DNA from: a bacterium
GTDB lineage: Bacteria > JAMCPX01
NCBI GenBank assembly: GCA_021787665.1
Contig: JAJYLN010000007.1
Span: 15,133 to 79,132, forward strand
DNA length: 64,000 bases
Direction: 5' to 3'
Of the stretch, positions 30,248-38,925 are shown one piece after another (within the stretch, counting starts at the first letter, position 1; the number at the start of each line of letters is the position of its first letter). A program made the translations under genes and the position numbers. The notes beneath the pieces are model-generated. The model ran no database searches and was not told where the DNA came from. It saw only the letters and a list, made by a program, of their open reading frames with translations.

Positions 30248-32077
30248 ATGAACAAGACAATTACCTTGATTATCGCAAGTGTGCTTGCCATGGGTATCAT
30301 GGCGGGATGCAGCAGTACAAACGGCAAGAACGGCGCTACCGGCCCGCAGGGCCCGGCAGGACCTATTGGTCCGAGCGGACCGACAGGCGTAACGGGACCA
30401 ACAGGGACTACCGGAGGCATCGGCCCCACGGGCCCCACCATGCCGGTTATCCAGAGTCTTTCGGTGTATGGCCAACCGGCGAATCCAAGTGCGAGCTTTA
30501 CGGCTGATGTCGTCGCACAGAGCGCACAGGGGCTTGCGCTGACCTATACGTGGACGGCAACAAGCCCGTGGGCTATATCGCCGTCCAGTGTAAACAGCCA
30601 GACTGCAACCATTACCGCGCCTTCGAGCTACTCCGCTTCCGGCACGGCCACGATCGAAGTCAGCGATGCAAGCGGCAGGTACGCGATGGGCACGATTGCT
30701 CTGAGCACACAGGGTAACACTGCGCCCGTCATCGACAGCATTGCCATCGGTCCCCAGCCGGTTTATTCGGCGGCGAACCTCGAGTGTTATGCTCAGGACC
30801 CGGACGGCGATCTGCTAAACTTTTCATGGTTTATCGGAGCGTATTTGACAACGACGGGCTTTGAAAATAATACCGTGTGGAATTCACCGGGCATACCCGG
30901 CCTTTACAGGCTAATCGTCGAGGTGTACGACGGCCATGGTAATCTTTCAGAAGGAAGCAGCTATATGAACGTGAGCAGCGCCTCGCCCTGGCCCACGTTT
31001 CACAGGGACATACAGGGAACAGGACTGAGTAATATAAATACAAGCTCTATAACAACACCGACACTAAAATGGAGCTATACAGACCCAAGCATGACGGGAT
31101 ACCAGCTATTGGCATCACCGGTCATTAGTGCGGATGGAACGGTCTACGTAGGCACAACAAACTGGACAAACGGCGCACTGTACGCCATCAATCCGATTGA
31201 TCAAGCACTCGACTGGAGCTTTACGACTGGGGGAGGAGGAATATGGGGAACGCCGACCATTGTCTCAAACGGAACCATCTATCTTCCCTCGGCGGATGAT
31301 CATCTTTATGCCCTCAACGCAACGAACGGAACGGTTGCCTGGAGCTTTACAACAGGGGGAACCATACACGCGACCCCGGCGATCGGAGCGGATGGCACGA
31401 TCTATATCGGGTCGTACGATCAAAATTTCTATGCCATTAGTCCACAGGGGAAAGAAATATGGTATCATTGGACCGGCGGTCTCATTGATTCCGGGGCGTC
31501 AATGGCTCCGGACGGAACTATCTACATCGGAGCAACATTTACTTCGCCTACGCCGAATCAGGGGATGTTATATGCGTTCTACCCGGACGGGACGGTTAAG
31601 TGGAGTCACCTGATATTCAGCGCAAGCTACAGCGCCGCTATAGATTCCAGTCCGGCAATCGGAGCGGACGGTACCATCTATGTCGGTTCGGAGGACCATG
31701 ATCTTTATGCAATCACACCAGCCGGATGGAACAAATGGGCCGCTGCAACGGGAGGTGGCATAGCCACTTCACCGTCAATCGGTCCTGACGGCACGATCTA
31801 TGTGAGCTCCTTGGATGGCTACCTTTATGCGTTTAACCAGGATGGTACGGAGAAATGGTCCGTGCTGACAGGCTCGGTCTATTCATCACCTGCGATCGGA
31901 GCGGACGGTACCATCTATGTCGGTACACAGAATGGTTATCTTTATGCAATCTCACCTGCAGGAAACATAAAATGGGAATATTACGCAGGCAGTAGATTAT
32001 ACTGTTCACCGTCAATCGGTTCTGATGGAAGCATATACATCGGAAACTATATTGGCTCCTTGAGCGTGGTACACTGA
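30248..32077 (+). CDS. Lipoprotein with collagen-like tract and PQQ-type beta-propeller
   Basis: 609 residues. A lipoprotein signal peptide ends in the lipobox MAGC with Cys21 as lipid site. Directly behind it, about residues 26-60, is a Gly-X-Y collagen-like tract (repeats such as [16 protein letters not shown]). Two Ig-like/PKD-type segments follow (about 65-250). The C-terminal 350 residues are a beta-propeller built of repeats with the pattern [12 protein letters not shown]...LYAISP, typical of PQQ-like quinoprotein folds, though without evidence of enzyme activity. AAGGAG precedes the ATG. Nothing identifies a ligand; it is probably a surface or periplasm-exposed binding or display protein. 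A strong terminator follows at 32156-32189. Confidence 0.85.
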   Translation: MNKTITLIIASVLAMGIMAGCSSTNGKNGATGPQGPAGPIGPSGPTGVTGPTGTTGGIGPTGPTMPVIQSLSVYGQPANPSASFTADVVAQSAQGLALTYTWTATSPWAISPSSVNSQTATITAPSSYSASGTATIEVSDASGRYAMGTIALSTQGNTAPVIDSIAIGPQPVYSAANLECYAQDPDGDLLNFSWFIGAYLTTTGFENNTVWNSPGIPGLYRLIVEVYDGHGNLSEGSSYMNVSSASPWPTFHRDIQGTGLSNINTSSITTPTLKWSYTDPSMTGYQLLASPVISADGTVYVGTTNWTNGALYAINPIDQALDWSFTTGGGGIWGTPTIVSNGTIYLPSADDHLYALNATNGTVAWSFTTGGTIHATPAIGADGTIYIGSYDQNFYAISPQGKEIWYHWTGGLIDSGASMAPDGTIYIGATFTSPTPNQGMLYAFYPDGTVKWSHLIFSASYSAAIDSSPAIGADGTIYVGSEDHDLYAITPAGWNKWAAATGGGIATSPSIGPDGTIYVSSLDGYLYAFNQDGTEKWSVLTGSVYSSPAIGADGTIYVGTQNGYLYAISPAGNIKWEYYAGSRLYCSPSIGSDGSIYIGNYIGSLSVVH

Positions 32078-32155
32078 GTTGGAGTACGGGCAAAAAGAAT
32101 CAACGGAGCGTGCATCGGTGTAAGAGATAATAGCGTTGATAGAAAGAGAGTAGAT

Positions 32156-32189
32156 GGGGTGTCCCGCCGCCGGCAGGACACCCCTTTTT
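32156..32189 (+). terminator. Rho-independent terminator
   Basis: GGGGTGTCC (32156-32164) pairs perfectly with GGACACCCC (32176-32184) around an 11-base GC-rich loop and is followed by five T. It ends transcription of the propeller lipoprotein gene. Confidence 0.85.
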
Positions 32190-32193
32190 CATG

Positions 32194-32254
32194 CTCCCGC
32201 GACGGTACGGTCTACGTCGGCTCGAACGACAAACATCTCTATGCGATACACTGA
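32194..32254 (+). pseudogene. Relic of a second propeller gene (last blade only)
   Basis: Immediately after the terminator, one frame reads RDGTVYVGSNDKHLYAIH and then a stop (TGA at 32252-32254). This matches the repeat unit and the end of the upstream lipoprotein ([16 protein letters not shown]). It has no start or upstream blades, so it is best read as the 3' end of a deleted tandem paralogue. Confidence 0.6.
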
Positions 32255-32260
32255 TTAAGC

Positions 32261-32289
32261 GTAAGGGCAGGTTTCAAACCTGCCCTTAC
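32261..32289. repeat. 29-base perfect palindrome
   Basis: Arms GTAAGGGCAGGTTT (32261-32274) and AAACCTGCCCTTAC (32276-32289) around a single C. Similar GGGCAGGTTT palindromes are dispersed in many genomes; here it would form a stable hairpin in RNA of either strand, but lacks a T tract. Confidence 0.75.
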
Positions 32290-32400
32290 ACCGGGAAATT
32301 TCCCCTGCCCCTCTTTCCCAAAGAGTGGGTCTCGCTGTCTCTCCCCTTTGGGAAAGGGGGACTGAGGGGAATTTTGGGGTTGCGGCTGAAAGCAGTCGCT
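32290..32400. repeat. Likely dispersed intergenic repeat
   Basis: Following the palindrome, GGGAAATTTCCCC is followed by interleaved inverted pieces CTTTCCCAAAGAG, CCCCTTTGGGAAAGGGGG and TGAGGGGAATTTT. It is low in coding character and resembles the CCCTTTGGGAAAGGGGGA-type element common in intergenic DNA of Desulfobacterota-like genomes. A weaker relative (CCCCTTTTGTAAAGG then AGGAGGAATTT) is at 61209-61240. Confidence 0.45.
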
Positions 32401-32471
32401 GGGGCTTACAGCTCCCTCCGCGTGGTTGACTGATACGAACAAAGGCTGTAAATATGGATGAGGAGGCAGAT

Positions 32472-32588
32472 ATGAAAGATAATCTCTTCAAAGACCGCGC
32501 AGGGCACAGATCAGCTCGACCGGTACGCCCTCGCCCTGCATGGAGACAGCCCATGAAGCATTCCGTGGACACAGCAGGCAATGCGTAG
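32472..32588 (+). CDS. Possible 38-residue leader ORF before the PLD gene
   Basis: AGGAGG (32461-32466) stands five bases before an ATG at 32472 that opens a 38-codon frame, rich in Arg and Pro, whose TAG overlaps the start of the phospholipase D-like gene. It may be a leader peptide coupled to the next gene, or the ribosome binding site may belong to an older start. The peptide resembles no family I know. Confidence 0.3.
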   Translation: MKDNLFKDRAGHRSARPVRPRPAWRQPMKHSVDTAGNA

Positions 32589-33186
32589 GACAGGGGCCGC
32601 CACCCTCTTCCCGATCCTCCTCGTCTGTACCCTCGTGCAAGCAGGCCCTATCTGCGCCGCGGGCAGGGAGCGCACCGCGTACGAAGGCGTACAGACAGCA
32701 GAAGGCCGGGGCATCGACCTTCTCATGGATCAGGCGTACTACAGGTCCCTGACGGCGGATCTGGCCCGAGCAAAGCATGAAATCACGATCGTCATGTACC
32801 TGTTCAAGCTCACCGGACACGAATCAGCCCTGCCCAACCGTATCGCGGGCATGCTCATGGACAGTCATCGGCGGGGCGTGGACGTGACGGTTGTCCTGAA
32901 TTTGGACCAGAAGAACAATCTGTACAAAGAAGAAGACGACCTGAATAGGACGAATCTGAAGACGGCAAAGGAGCTGGAGCACCGTGGTATAAAGGTCTCA
33001 TTCGACTCCCTGCACAGGATAACGCACGAAAAGGTCATCATCATCGACCGCAGGATCATCTACATCGGCAGTCACAACCTTACGCAGAGCGCGCTGAAGT
33101 ATAACCACGAGGTGAGCGTACGGATCGTCTCTCCGGCCCTTGCTGGAGAACTCTTACCGTACGTGAAGACACTGATTCAGGAATAG
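32581..33186 (+). CDS. Secreted phospholipase D-like protein, single HKD motif
   Basis: 201 residues with a signal peptide (about 1-27, ending near GPICAAG). The one HKD motif is complete: His149, Lys151, Asp156, then Gly163-Ser164 and Asn166 (THEKVIIIDRRIIYIGSHN). PLD superfamily proteins of this size with a single motif, such as the nuclease Nuc, act as homodimers, with the active site shared between subunits. Substrate may be DNA or phospholipid; sequence alone does not tell. It follows the leader ORF and precedes the histidine kinase by 71 bases. Confidence 0.85.
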   Translation: MRRTGAATLFPILLVCTLVQAGPICAAGRERTAYEGVQTAEGRGIDLLMDQAYYRSLTADLARAKHEITIVMYLFKLTGHESALPNRIAGMLMDSHRRGVDVTVVLNLDQKNNLYKEEDDLNRTNLKTAKELEHRGIKVSFDSLHRITHEKVIIIDRRIIYIGSHNLTQSALKYNHEVSVRIVSPALAGELLPYVKTLIQE

Positions 33187-33257
33187 GGACAGAACAGCAC
33201 GATCCTTTCTATTGTTACGAACCCTAAAATGGGCTATTCTCGGTCTGAGACAAGCAT

Positions 33258-34781
33258 ATGAAACAAGCAATACAACACAGCGTGCGTCGGATCGGGACGG
33301 CGGTCGGCTCTTCCCTGAGATGGATCGGACGGAAGTTCATCAACCTGCCGCTCAAGTTCAAGCTCACGATCGCCATGCTCATGATCATGATCCTTATGGT
33401 GGGACTGCTCTCGCTGCTCCACTACCAGACCGAGAACATGCTCCTCAAGAACGTCATGGAAGATACGATCGAGCTCTCATCAGCCATTCAGATCGGCGTA
33501 CAGCAGCTCACCATGGGGCCGGGCAAGACGGACCAGGCGCGCCTGCAGTCGTACATAAAAAGCCTCCAGGAGAAGGGCGTCAAGGAGATATCCATCGTGA
33601 ACAACGAGAACCAGGTCATCGCGAGTTCGAACCCCAGACACAAGGGCAAGCTCATCTCGATCATCCATCCCAGAAGGGAGTTCGTGATTACGGCGAATCT
33701 CGGAGAGAAGCACGCGAGAGTGCCGCAGAAGTCCTACAACATCATTGTCCCTATCATCGTCGGGAACGTCCAGCTCGGGTACGCGCACATCGTCATGCAC
33801 CTCGACGACATCCAGCAGATACTCGAGGCGACATTCTTCGAGAGGATACTCCTCACGGTGATCATCCTGAGCCTTGGCATAGCCGCGATTATGTACGTGT
33901 CGAACATCTACTCGAAGCCCATTTACAACGTCATCGAGGCGGAGAGGACGGTATCCGACGGGGACTTGTCAGTAAAGCTTCCGGAAGACAGGAGCGACGA
34001 GATCGGTACCCTCAACAAGGGGTTCAACAGTATGATAAGAAGTCTGTCCGAGAAGAAAGAACTCGAGAACAAGCTGCACAAAGCCGAAGAGCTCTCCCGG
34101 CTCGGGCAGCTCTCAGCCGGACTTGCACACGAGATCAGAAATCCGCTGAATCTCATAAACCTCAGCATAGATCACCTCAAGGCAAAGGCGTCCGGGTTTG
34201 ACGAGAAGACAAGGGACGAGTTCATCGGCACGGCCGATACTATTAAAGCAGAGCTCTACCGTCTCAACAAGCTCACGGATCAGTTTCTGAACCACGGGAA
34301 GGCAGTCATAGAAAACAGGGAGGTCCTCAGCGTGAATACGCTCCTCAAACACCTCGCCGATCTGGTCAAGAACAAGTCCGAGACACAGGGCATCAGGCTC
34401 GGCATCGCCCTGCCCGAAGAGCAGGCGTACATCTCCGGAGAGAGGGAACAGCTCAACACGGCATTCCTCAACATCATGCTCAACGCGATCGATGCCATGC
34501 CCTACGGCGGCTCACTCGAGGTAGGCTTGTCAGTCGCGGGCGACGGATGCACCGTGTCGTTCCACGACAGCGGCCAGGGCATCCCCGCCGACATCATCGA
34601 CAGGATTTTCGAACCGTTCTTTACCACGAAGGAGACCGGTATTGGACTGGGACTCGCCATCAGCAAGGACATTATCACACAGCACAGCGGCAGCATCGCG
34701 GTGAAGACCGCCCGGGACAGAGGGACCGAGTTCATCGTCAGCCTGCCGCTTGCTAAGACCGGGACTCCCGATGCAGTATAG
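33258..34781 (+). CDS. Membrane sensor histidine kinase (NtrB/ZraS-like)
   Basis: 507 residues. Two membrane helices (about 35-54 and 194-214) flank a periplasmic sensor domain of about 140 residues; a HAMP domain follows (with KPIYNVIEAERTVSDGDLS). The HisKA domain has the phospho-acceptor His291 in LAHEIRNPLN, and the ATPase domain has the N box NIMLNAIDAMPYGG and G boxes DSGQGIP and GIGLGLA. Its 3' end overlaps the response regulator start by 11 bases, so the two are partners. The signal is unknown; the fold is that of sensors for envelope or metal stress in sigma-54 systems. Confidence 0.93.
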   Translation: MKQAIQHSVRRIGTAVGSSLRWIGRKFINLPLKFKLTIAMLMIMILMVGLLSLLHYQTENMLLKNVMEDTIELSSAIQIGVQQLTMGPGKTDQARLQSYIKSLQEKGVKEISIVNNENQVIASSNPRHKGKLISIIHPRREFVITANLGEKHARVPQKSYNIIVPIIVGNVQLGYAHIVMHLDDIQQILEATFFERILLTVIILSLGIAAIMYVSNIYSKPIYNVIEAERTVSDGDLSVKLPEDRSDEIGTLNKGFNSMIRSLSEKKELENKLHKAEELSRLGQLSAGLAHEIRNPLNLINLSIDHLKAKASGFDEKTRDEFIGTADTIKAELYRLNKLTDQFLNHGKAVIENREVLSVNTLLKHLADLVKNKSETQGIRLGIALPEEQAYISGEREQLNTAFLNIMLNAIDAMPYGGSLEVGLSVAGDGCTVSFHDSGQGIPADIIDRIFEPFFTTKETGIGLGLAISKDIITQHSGSIAVKTARDRGTEFIVSLPLAKTGTPDAV

Positions 34782-36144
34782 CATAGTCGTCGTCGACGAC
34801 GAGATAAAGCAGGCAGAGATTACCGCAAAGATTCTCGAGGATCACGGGTATAGCACCAAGGCTACGAACAGACCAGGCGAGGTCATAGACATCGCGAAGA
34901 ACAGCCCTCTGGACCTCGTCATCACGGACCAGGCGATGCCCGGGATGGACGGGATAAGATTGCTCGAAGCACTCTCCTCCCTCCAGCGCCCGCCGCTGGT
35001 CGTCATACTTACAGGATACGGGACGATATCGAAGGCCGTAGAAGCGATGAAGAAGAAGGCCTTTGACTATATGACGAAGCCGATCGACATGGAGCGGCTT
35101 CTCCTTATGGTAAAGAACGCCCTGGAGCTGAAAAGGCTCGATCGGGAGAACAGGGAGCTGAAGGCGATAATCAAGGGGGAAGGACTCGACAGCATCGTGG
35201 GCAGCAGCGGCGTCTTAGAGGACATCAAGAAGACCATACGGAAAATAGCGCCCACCAATTCCACGATTCTGATCACCGGGGAGAGCGGTACCGGTAAAGA
35301 GCTGGTGGCGCGTGCCATCCACAGCCTGAGCCTCAGGAGAAACGCACCCTTCGAGGCCGTGAACTGTGCGGCCATACCGGACACCCTGATCGAGAGCGAG
35401 CTGTTCGGCTATGAAAAGGGGGCCTTTACCGGGGCGAACACGGCCAAGCAGGGCGTGATTGGTGCCAGCAACGGAGGGACGCTCTTCCTCGACGAGATAA
35501 GCGAGCTCAGCCTCGCGGTCCAGGCCAAACTGCTGCGCCTGATACAGAACAAGGAGATCAAGCCGCTCGGCAGTTCCGAGACGGTGCCCGTGGACATACG
35601 TATCATAGCGGCCACCAACAAGATCGTAGAGCAGGAAATCAAGAACGGCAGATTCAGGGAGGACCTCTACTACAGGCTGAATGTCATCCCGATCCAGCTC
35701 CCGCCTCTCCGTGAGAGGAAGACTGACATTCCCATACTCATCGAATATTTCCTCAAAAAATACGACTCCGTCAACTCGAAGCACACGGAGAAGATCGACG
35801 ATGACTCACTCGCCCTTCTGCTCGAGTACGACTGGCCCGGCAATGTCCGGCAACTCGAGTCAGTCATCGAGAGGACCATCCTCCTGAATGATAACAGCGT
35901 CGTATCGAAAGACGACCTGCCGCTCGAGATAAAGACAAAACGGATAGACCTCGATAAGTACGAGTTCGAGCTGCCGGAGAGCGGTATTAACTTCTCCGAG
36001 CTCGAGAGGGAGATACTCGTGAAGGCCATGAAGAAGTCGGACGGCGTTATCACGAAGGCCGCCAGCCTGCTCGGTATGAGCTACCGGACGCTCCAGTACC
36101 GGCTCGAGAAATTCAAGATCAGCAAAAAGTCCGGTGAGGTATAG
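34771..36144 (+). CDS. NtrC-family sigma-54 response regulator
   Basis: 457 residues from the ATG at 34771 (an upstream in-frame TTG at 34750 is unlikely). Receiver domain with phospho-acceptor Asp53 (LVITDQAMPGMDG) and Lys in MTKPID, then an AAA+ domain with Walker A GESGTGKE, the sigma-54 contact loop GAFTGA and Walker B GGTLFLDEIS, and a C-terminal Fis-type helix-turn-helix (KAASLLGMSYRTLQYRLEK). It activates sigma-54 promoters when phosphorylated by the adjacent kinase. Target genes are not evident here. The stop is seven bases from the convergent ppdK stop. Confidence 0.95.
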   Translation: MQYSIVVVDDEIKQAEITAKILEDHGYSTKATNRPGEVIDIAKNSPLDLVITDQAMPGMDGIRLLEALSSLQRPPLVVILTGYGTISKAVEAMKKKAFDYMTKPIDMERLLLMVKNALELKRLDRENRELKAIIKGEGLDSIVGSSGVLEDIKKTIRKIAPTNSTILITGESGTGKELVARAIHSLSLRRNAPFEAVNCAAIPDTLIESELFGYEKGAFTGANTAKQGVIGASNGGTLFLDEISELSLAVQAKLLRLIQNKEIKPLGSSETVPVDIRIIAATNKIVEQEIKNGRFREDLYYRLNVIPIQLPPLRERKTDIPILIEYFLKKYDSVNSKHTEKIDDDSLALLLEYDWPGNVRQLESVIERTILLNDNSVVSKDDLPLEIKTKRIDLDKYEFELPESGINFSELEREILVKAMKKSDGVITKAASLLGMSYRTLQYRLEKFKISKKSGEV

Positions 36145-36150
36145 CAGGAC

Positions 36151-38916
36151 CTATCTTTTTCCCCTCGCCGCCTCATGCGATGCCAGCGCCGCCTGCGCCG
36201 CCGCGAGTCGGGCGACCGGAATCCTGTACGGAGAGCAACTCACATAGTTGAGGCCTGCGCTGTGGCAGAAATGTATCGTCATCGGGTCTCCTCCATGCTC
36301 GCCGCATATGCCGAGCTTTATGTCAGACCTCGTCTTCCTGCCCTTCGCTGCTGCCATTTTGACCATTTCTCCGACACCCTTGACGTCAATGGTCGCGAAG
36401 GGATCGAACGAGAGTATGTTCTGCGGCTTGACCATGACACGGTACCCACACTCCTCGCACACGCCCTCTTTATTCAGTCTGCCGCCACACACCGGGCAGT
36501 GCTCGGAATACGACCGGTAGAAGCTAATGAACCTGCCAGCATCGTCCCGGGAGAACCCATAGGTCGTCTGGGTAAGGTCGTTGGTACCGAATGAAAAGAA
36601 CTCGGCCTCCGCAGCAATCTCGTCGGCCGTCACGGCGGCCCTGGGCAGCTCTATCATCGTGCCCACGAGGAACCTGAGCTTCCTGCCCCTGTCCTTCATC
36701 ACCTCGTTCGCCGTCTGGATGACGATCTCCTTCTGTGCCCGCATCTCTTCTACCATGCTTATTACCGGGAGCATAATCTCCGGGTAGACCTTGATGCCCT
36801 TGTCCATGAGTCCGCACGCAGCCTCTATGATCGCCCTGACCTGCATCCTCGTGATGTCCGGCATGATGATGCCGAGCCGCGCACCTCGCAGGCCGAGCAT
36901 CGGGTTGAACTCGTGCAACTCTTCGACCCTTGCGAGGAGCTTCTTCTTCTCGGCCAGGACGGCACCGTTCACTCCCTGCATCTCCAGCCTCGCTATCTCG
37001 ACCAACAGCTCTTCTCTCCGGGGAAGGAACTCGTGCAGCGGGGGGTCCAGCAGCCGTATCGTTACCGGCAGCCCCTGCATCTCCTTAAGGATGCCGGAAA
37101 AATCCTGCCGCTGCATCTCGAGGAGCATGTCGAGGTATTTGAGCCTCTCTTCCCTTTTCACGGAGAGTATCATCTTCTGCATGATACCTATCCTGTCCTC
37201 CGCAAAGAACATGTGCTCGGTCCTGCACAACCCCACGCCTTGAGCGCCGAACGCTCTCGCCCTGCTCGCGTCCCTCGGCGTGTCGGCATTCGCCCTTACC
37301 CCGAGCCTCCTGATATTGTCCGCCCATGTCATAATGGTCTTGAAATCGCCGGTCAGGCCAGGGTCCACGAACGGTATCCTGCCGATAATCACGTCCCCGG
37401 TGCTACCGTTTATCGAGATAGCGTCGCCCTCCTTGAGGAGCTTGTCCCCCATCTTTACGGAGCGTGTCTTCTCGTCTATCTCGAGCGCCTCGCACCCCAC
37501 CACCGCGGGCTTGCCGTACTGCCTCGCAACGACAGCGGCGTGCGACGTCATGCCTCCGTGTCTGGTAAGGATGCCCTTCGATGCGTCCATGCCGTGTATA
37601 TCGTCCGGAGACGTCTCCTCTCTCAGGAGAACGACCGCTTCCCCTTTCTGGGACCACTCCACGGCCTTGTTCGCATCGAGCACCACCTTGCCGGACGCCG
37701 CCCCCGGCGAAGCAGCGAGCCCCTTTGCGATTACTTCGTACTTCGCCTTCGGATCGAAGACAGGATGCAGGAGCTGTTCGAGCTTGTCCGGCTCTATCCT
37801 CCGTATCGCCTGCTCCTTCGTTATGAGCCTCTCTTTGACGAGATCAACGGCTATCTTCAGGGCAGCCTGCGGTGTCCTTTTTCCGGTCCTGGTCTGGAGC
37901 ATGTATAGCTTCTCGTTCTCGACGGTGAACTCGAAGTCCTGGACGTCCCGATAGTGCCTCTCGAGCCGTGTCGTTATGTTTCTGAGCTGCTTGAACACGG
38001 CCGGCATCTCCTTTGCAAGCTCAGAGATCTGCTTGGGGGTCCTGATGCCCGCGACTACGTCCTCTCCCTGGGCATTGGTCAGGTACTCGCCGTAGAACAT
38101 CTTTTCTCCGGTGGCGGGGTTGCGCGTAAAACCCACGCCGGTGGCAGACTTGTCGCCGGTATTGCCGAACACCATCGTCTGGATGTTGACCGCAGTGCCC
38201 AGGTTTTCCGGGATATTGTTCTGCTTCCGGTAGTATATCGCCCGGTCATTATTCCACGATTTGAATACGGCCTCCATCGCCATGAACAACTGTTGGTAGG
38301 GGTCCTGCGGGAATTCCGTCTTCGTCTTCGACTTTATGATGCTCTTGAAGTCCTCCACCACGGACTTCAGTGCTGTCGGAGATACCGCCGTATCGTCCTC
38401 AGCGTTCATCTTTTTTTTGTATCCCTCGAAGACCTCCTCAAAAACCTTCTTCCCCATGCCGAGCACCACGTCGCCGAACATATAGATAAATCGCCGGTAG
38501 CTGTCATAGGCGAATCGCTGATTACCCGTCTTGTCAGCAAGCCCGGCAACGGCCTGGTCGTTCAGACCGAGATTGAGGATCGTGTCCATCATGCCCGGCA
38601 TGGAAAACTTGGCGCCGGAGCGTACCGACACGAGCAGAGGGTTGTCCTTGTTACCGAATGTCTTGCCGGTGGCTGACTCGAGCCTTTTTATCGACTGCTT
38701 GACGTCCTCTCTGAGGGTCTGCGGCAGTTTCATCCCCCTTTTGAAATATTCCAGACATACCGTCGTTGGGATCGTAAAGCCCGGCGGGACCGGGATGCCT
38801 GCCCTGGTCATCTCGGCAAGACCGGCGCCCTTGCCACCCAGCAGGTCCTTCATCTCGGCCTTGCCGTCGGCCTTCCCCTTTGCAAAAAAGTATATACGCT
38901 TTATCTTCTGTGCCAT
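36151..38916 (-). CDS. ppdK: Pyruvate, phosphate dikinase with Cys4 insertion
   Basis: Interconverts pyruvate, ATP and phosphate with PEP, AMP and pyrophosphate. 921 residues from the ATG at 38916 (GGGGG upstream), about 45 longer than the common 874. N-terminal ATP-grasp domain (LLGGKGAGLAEMTRAGIPVP), swivelling domain with the phospho-His459 (TRHGGMTSHAAVVARQYG), and C-terminal PEP/pyruvate barrel with the catalytic Cys in GICGEHGGDP. In the last domain, where most PPDKs go straight into DPFATID, there is an extra segment of about 30 residues with Cys807-x2-Cys810-x9-Cys820-x2-Cys823, a zinc-ribbon pattern. The rest looks functional. It lies nine bases downstream of glyS, an order known from Geobacter-like genomes. 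PPDK here may serve gluconeogenesis or PPi-linked glycolysis. Confidence 0.95.
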   Translation of the reverse strand: MAQKIKRIYFFAKGKADGKAEMKDLLGGKGAGLAEMTRAGIPVPPGFTIPTTVCLEYFKRGMKLPQTLREDVKQSIKRLESATGKTFGNKDNPLLVSVRSGAKFSMPGMMDTILNLGLNDQAVAGLADKTGNQRFAYDSYRRFIYMFGDVVLGMGKKVFEEVFEGYKKKMNAEDDTAVSPTALKSVVEDFKSIIKSKTKTEFPQDPYQQLFMAMEAVFKSWNNDRAIYYRKQNNIPENLGTAVNIQTMVFGNTGDKSATGVGFTRNPATGEKMFYGEYLTNAQGEDVVAGIRTPKQISELAKEMPAVFKQLRNITTRLERHYRDVQDFEFTVENEKLYMLQTRTGKRTPQAALKIAVDLVKERLITKEQAIRRIEPDKLEQLLHPVFDPKAKYEVIAKGLAASPGAASGKVVLDANKAVEWSQKGEAVVLLREETSPDDIHGMDASKGILTRHGGMTSHAAVVARQYGKPAVVGCEALEIDEKTRSVKMGDKLLKEGDAISINGSTGDVIIGRIPFVDPGLTGDFKTIMTWADNIRRLGVRANADTPRDASRARAFGAQGVGLCRTEHMFFAEDRIGIMQKMILSVKREERLKYLDMLLEMQRQDFSGILKEMQGLPVTIRLLDPPLHEFLPRREELLVEIARLEMQGVNGAVLAEKKKLLARVEELHEFNPMLGLRGARLGIIMPDITRMQVRAIIEAACGLMDKGIKVYPEIMLPVISMVEEMRAQKEIVIQTANEVMKDRGRKLRFLVGTMIELPRAAVTADEIAAEAEFFSFGTNDLTQTTYGFSRDDAGRFISFYRSYSEHCPVCGGRLNKEGVCEECGYRVMVKPQNILSFDPFATIDVKGVGEMVKMAAAKGRKTRSDIKLGICGEHGGDPMTIHFCHSAGLNYVSCSPYRIPVARLAAAQAALASHEAARGKR

Positions 38917-38925
38917 CAAAACCCC

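Noticed and set aside
36913-37908. Plus-strand ORF of 331 residues opposite ppdK
   Set aside because: Antisense shadow of ppdK.
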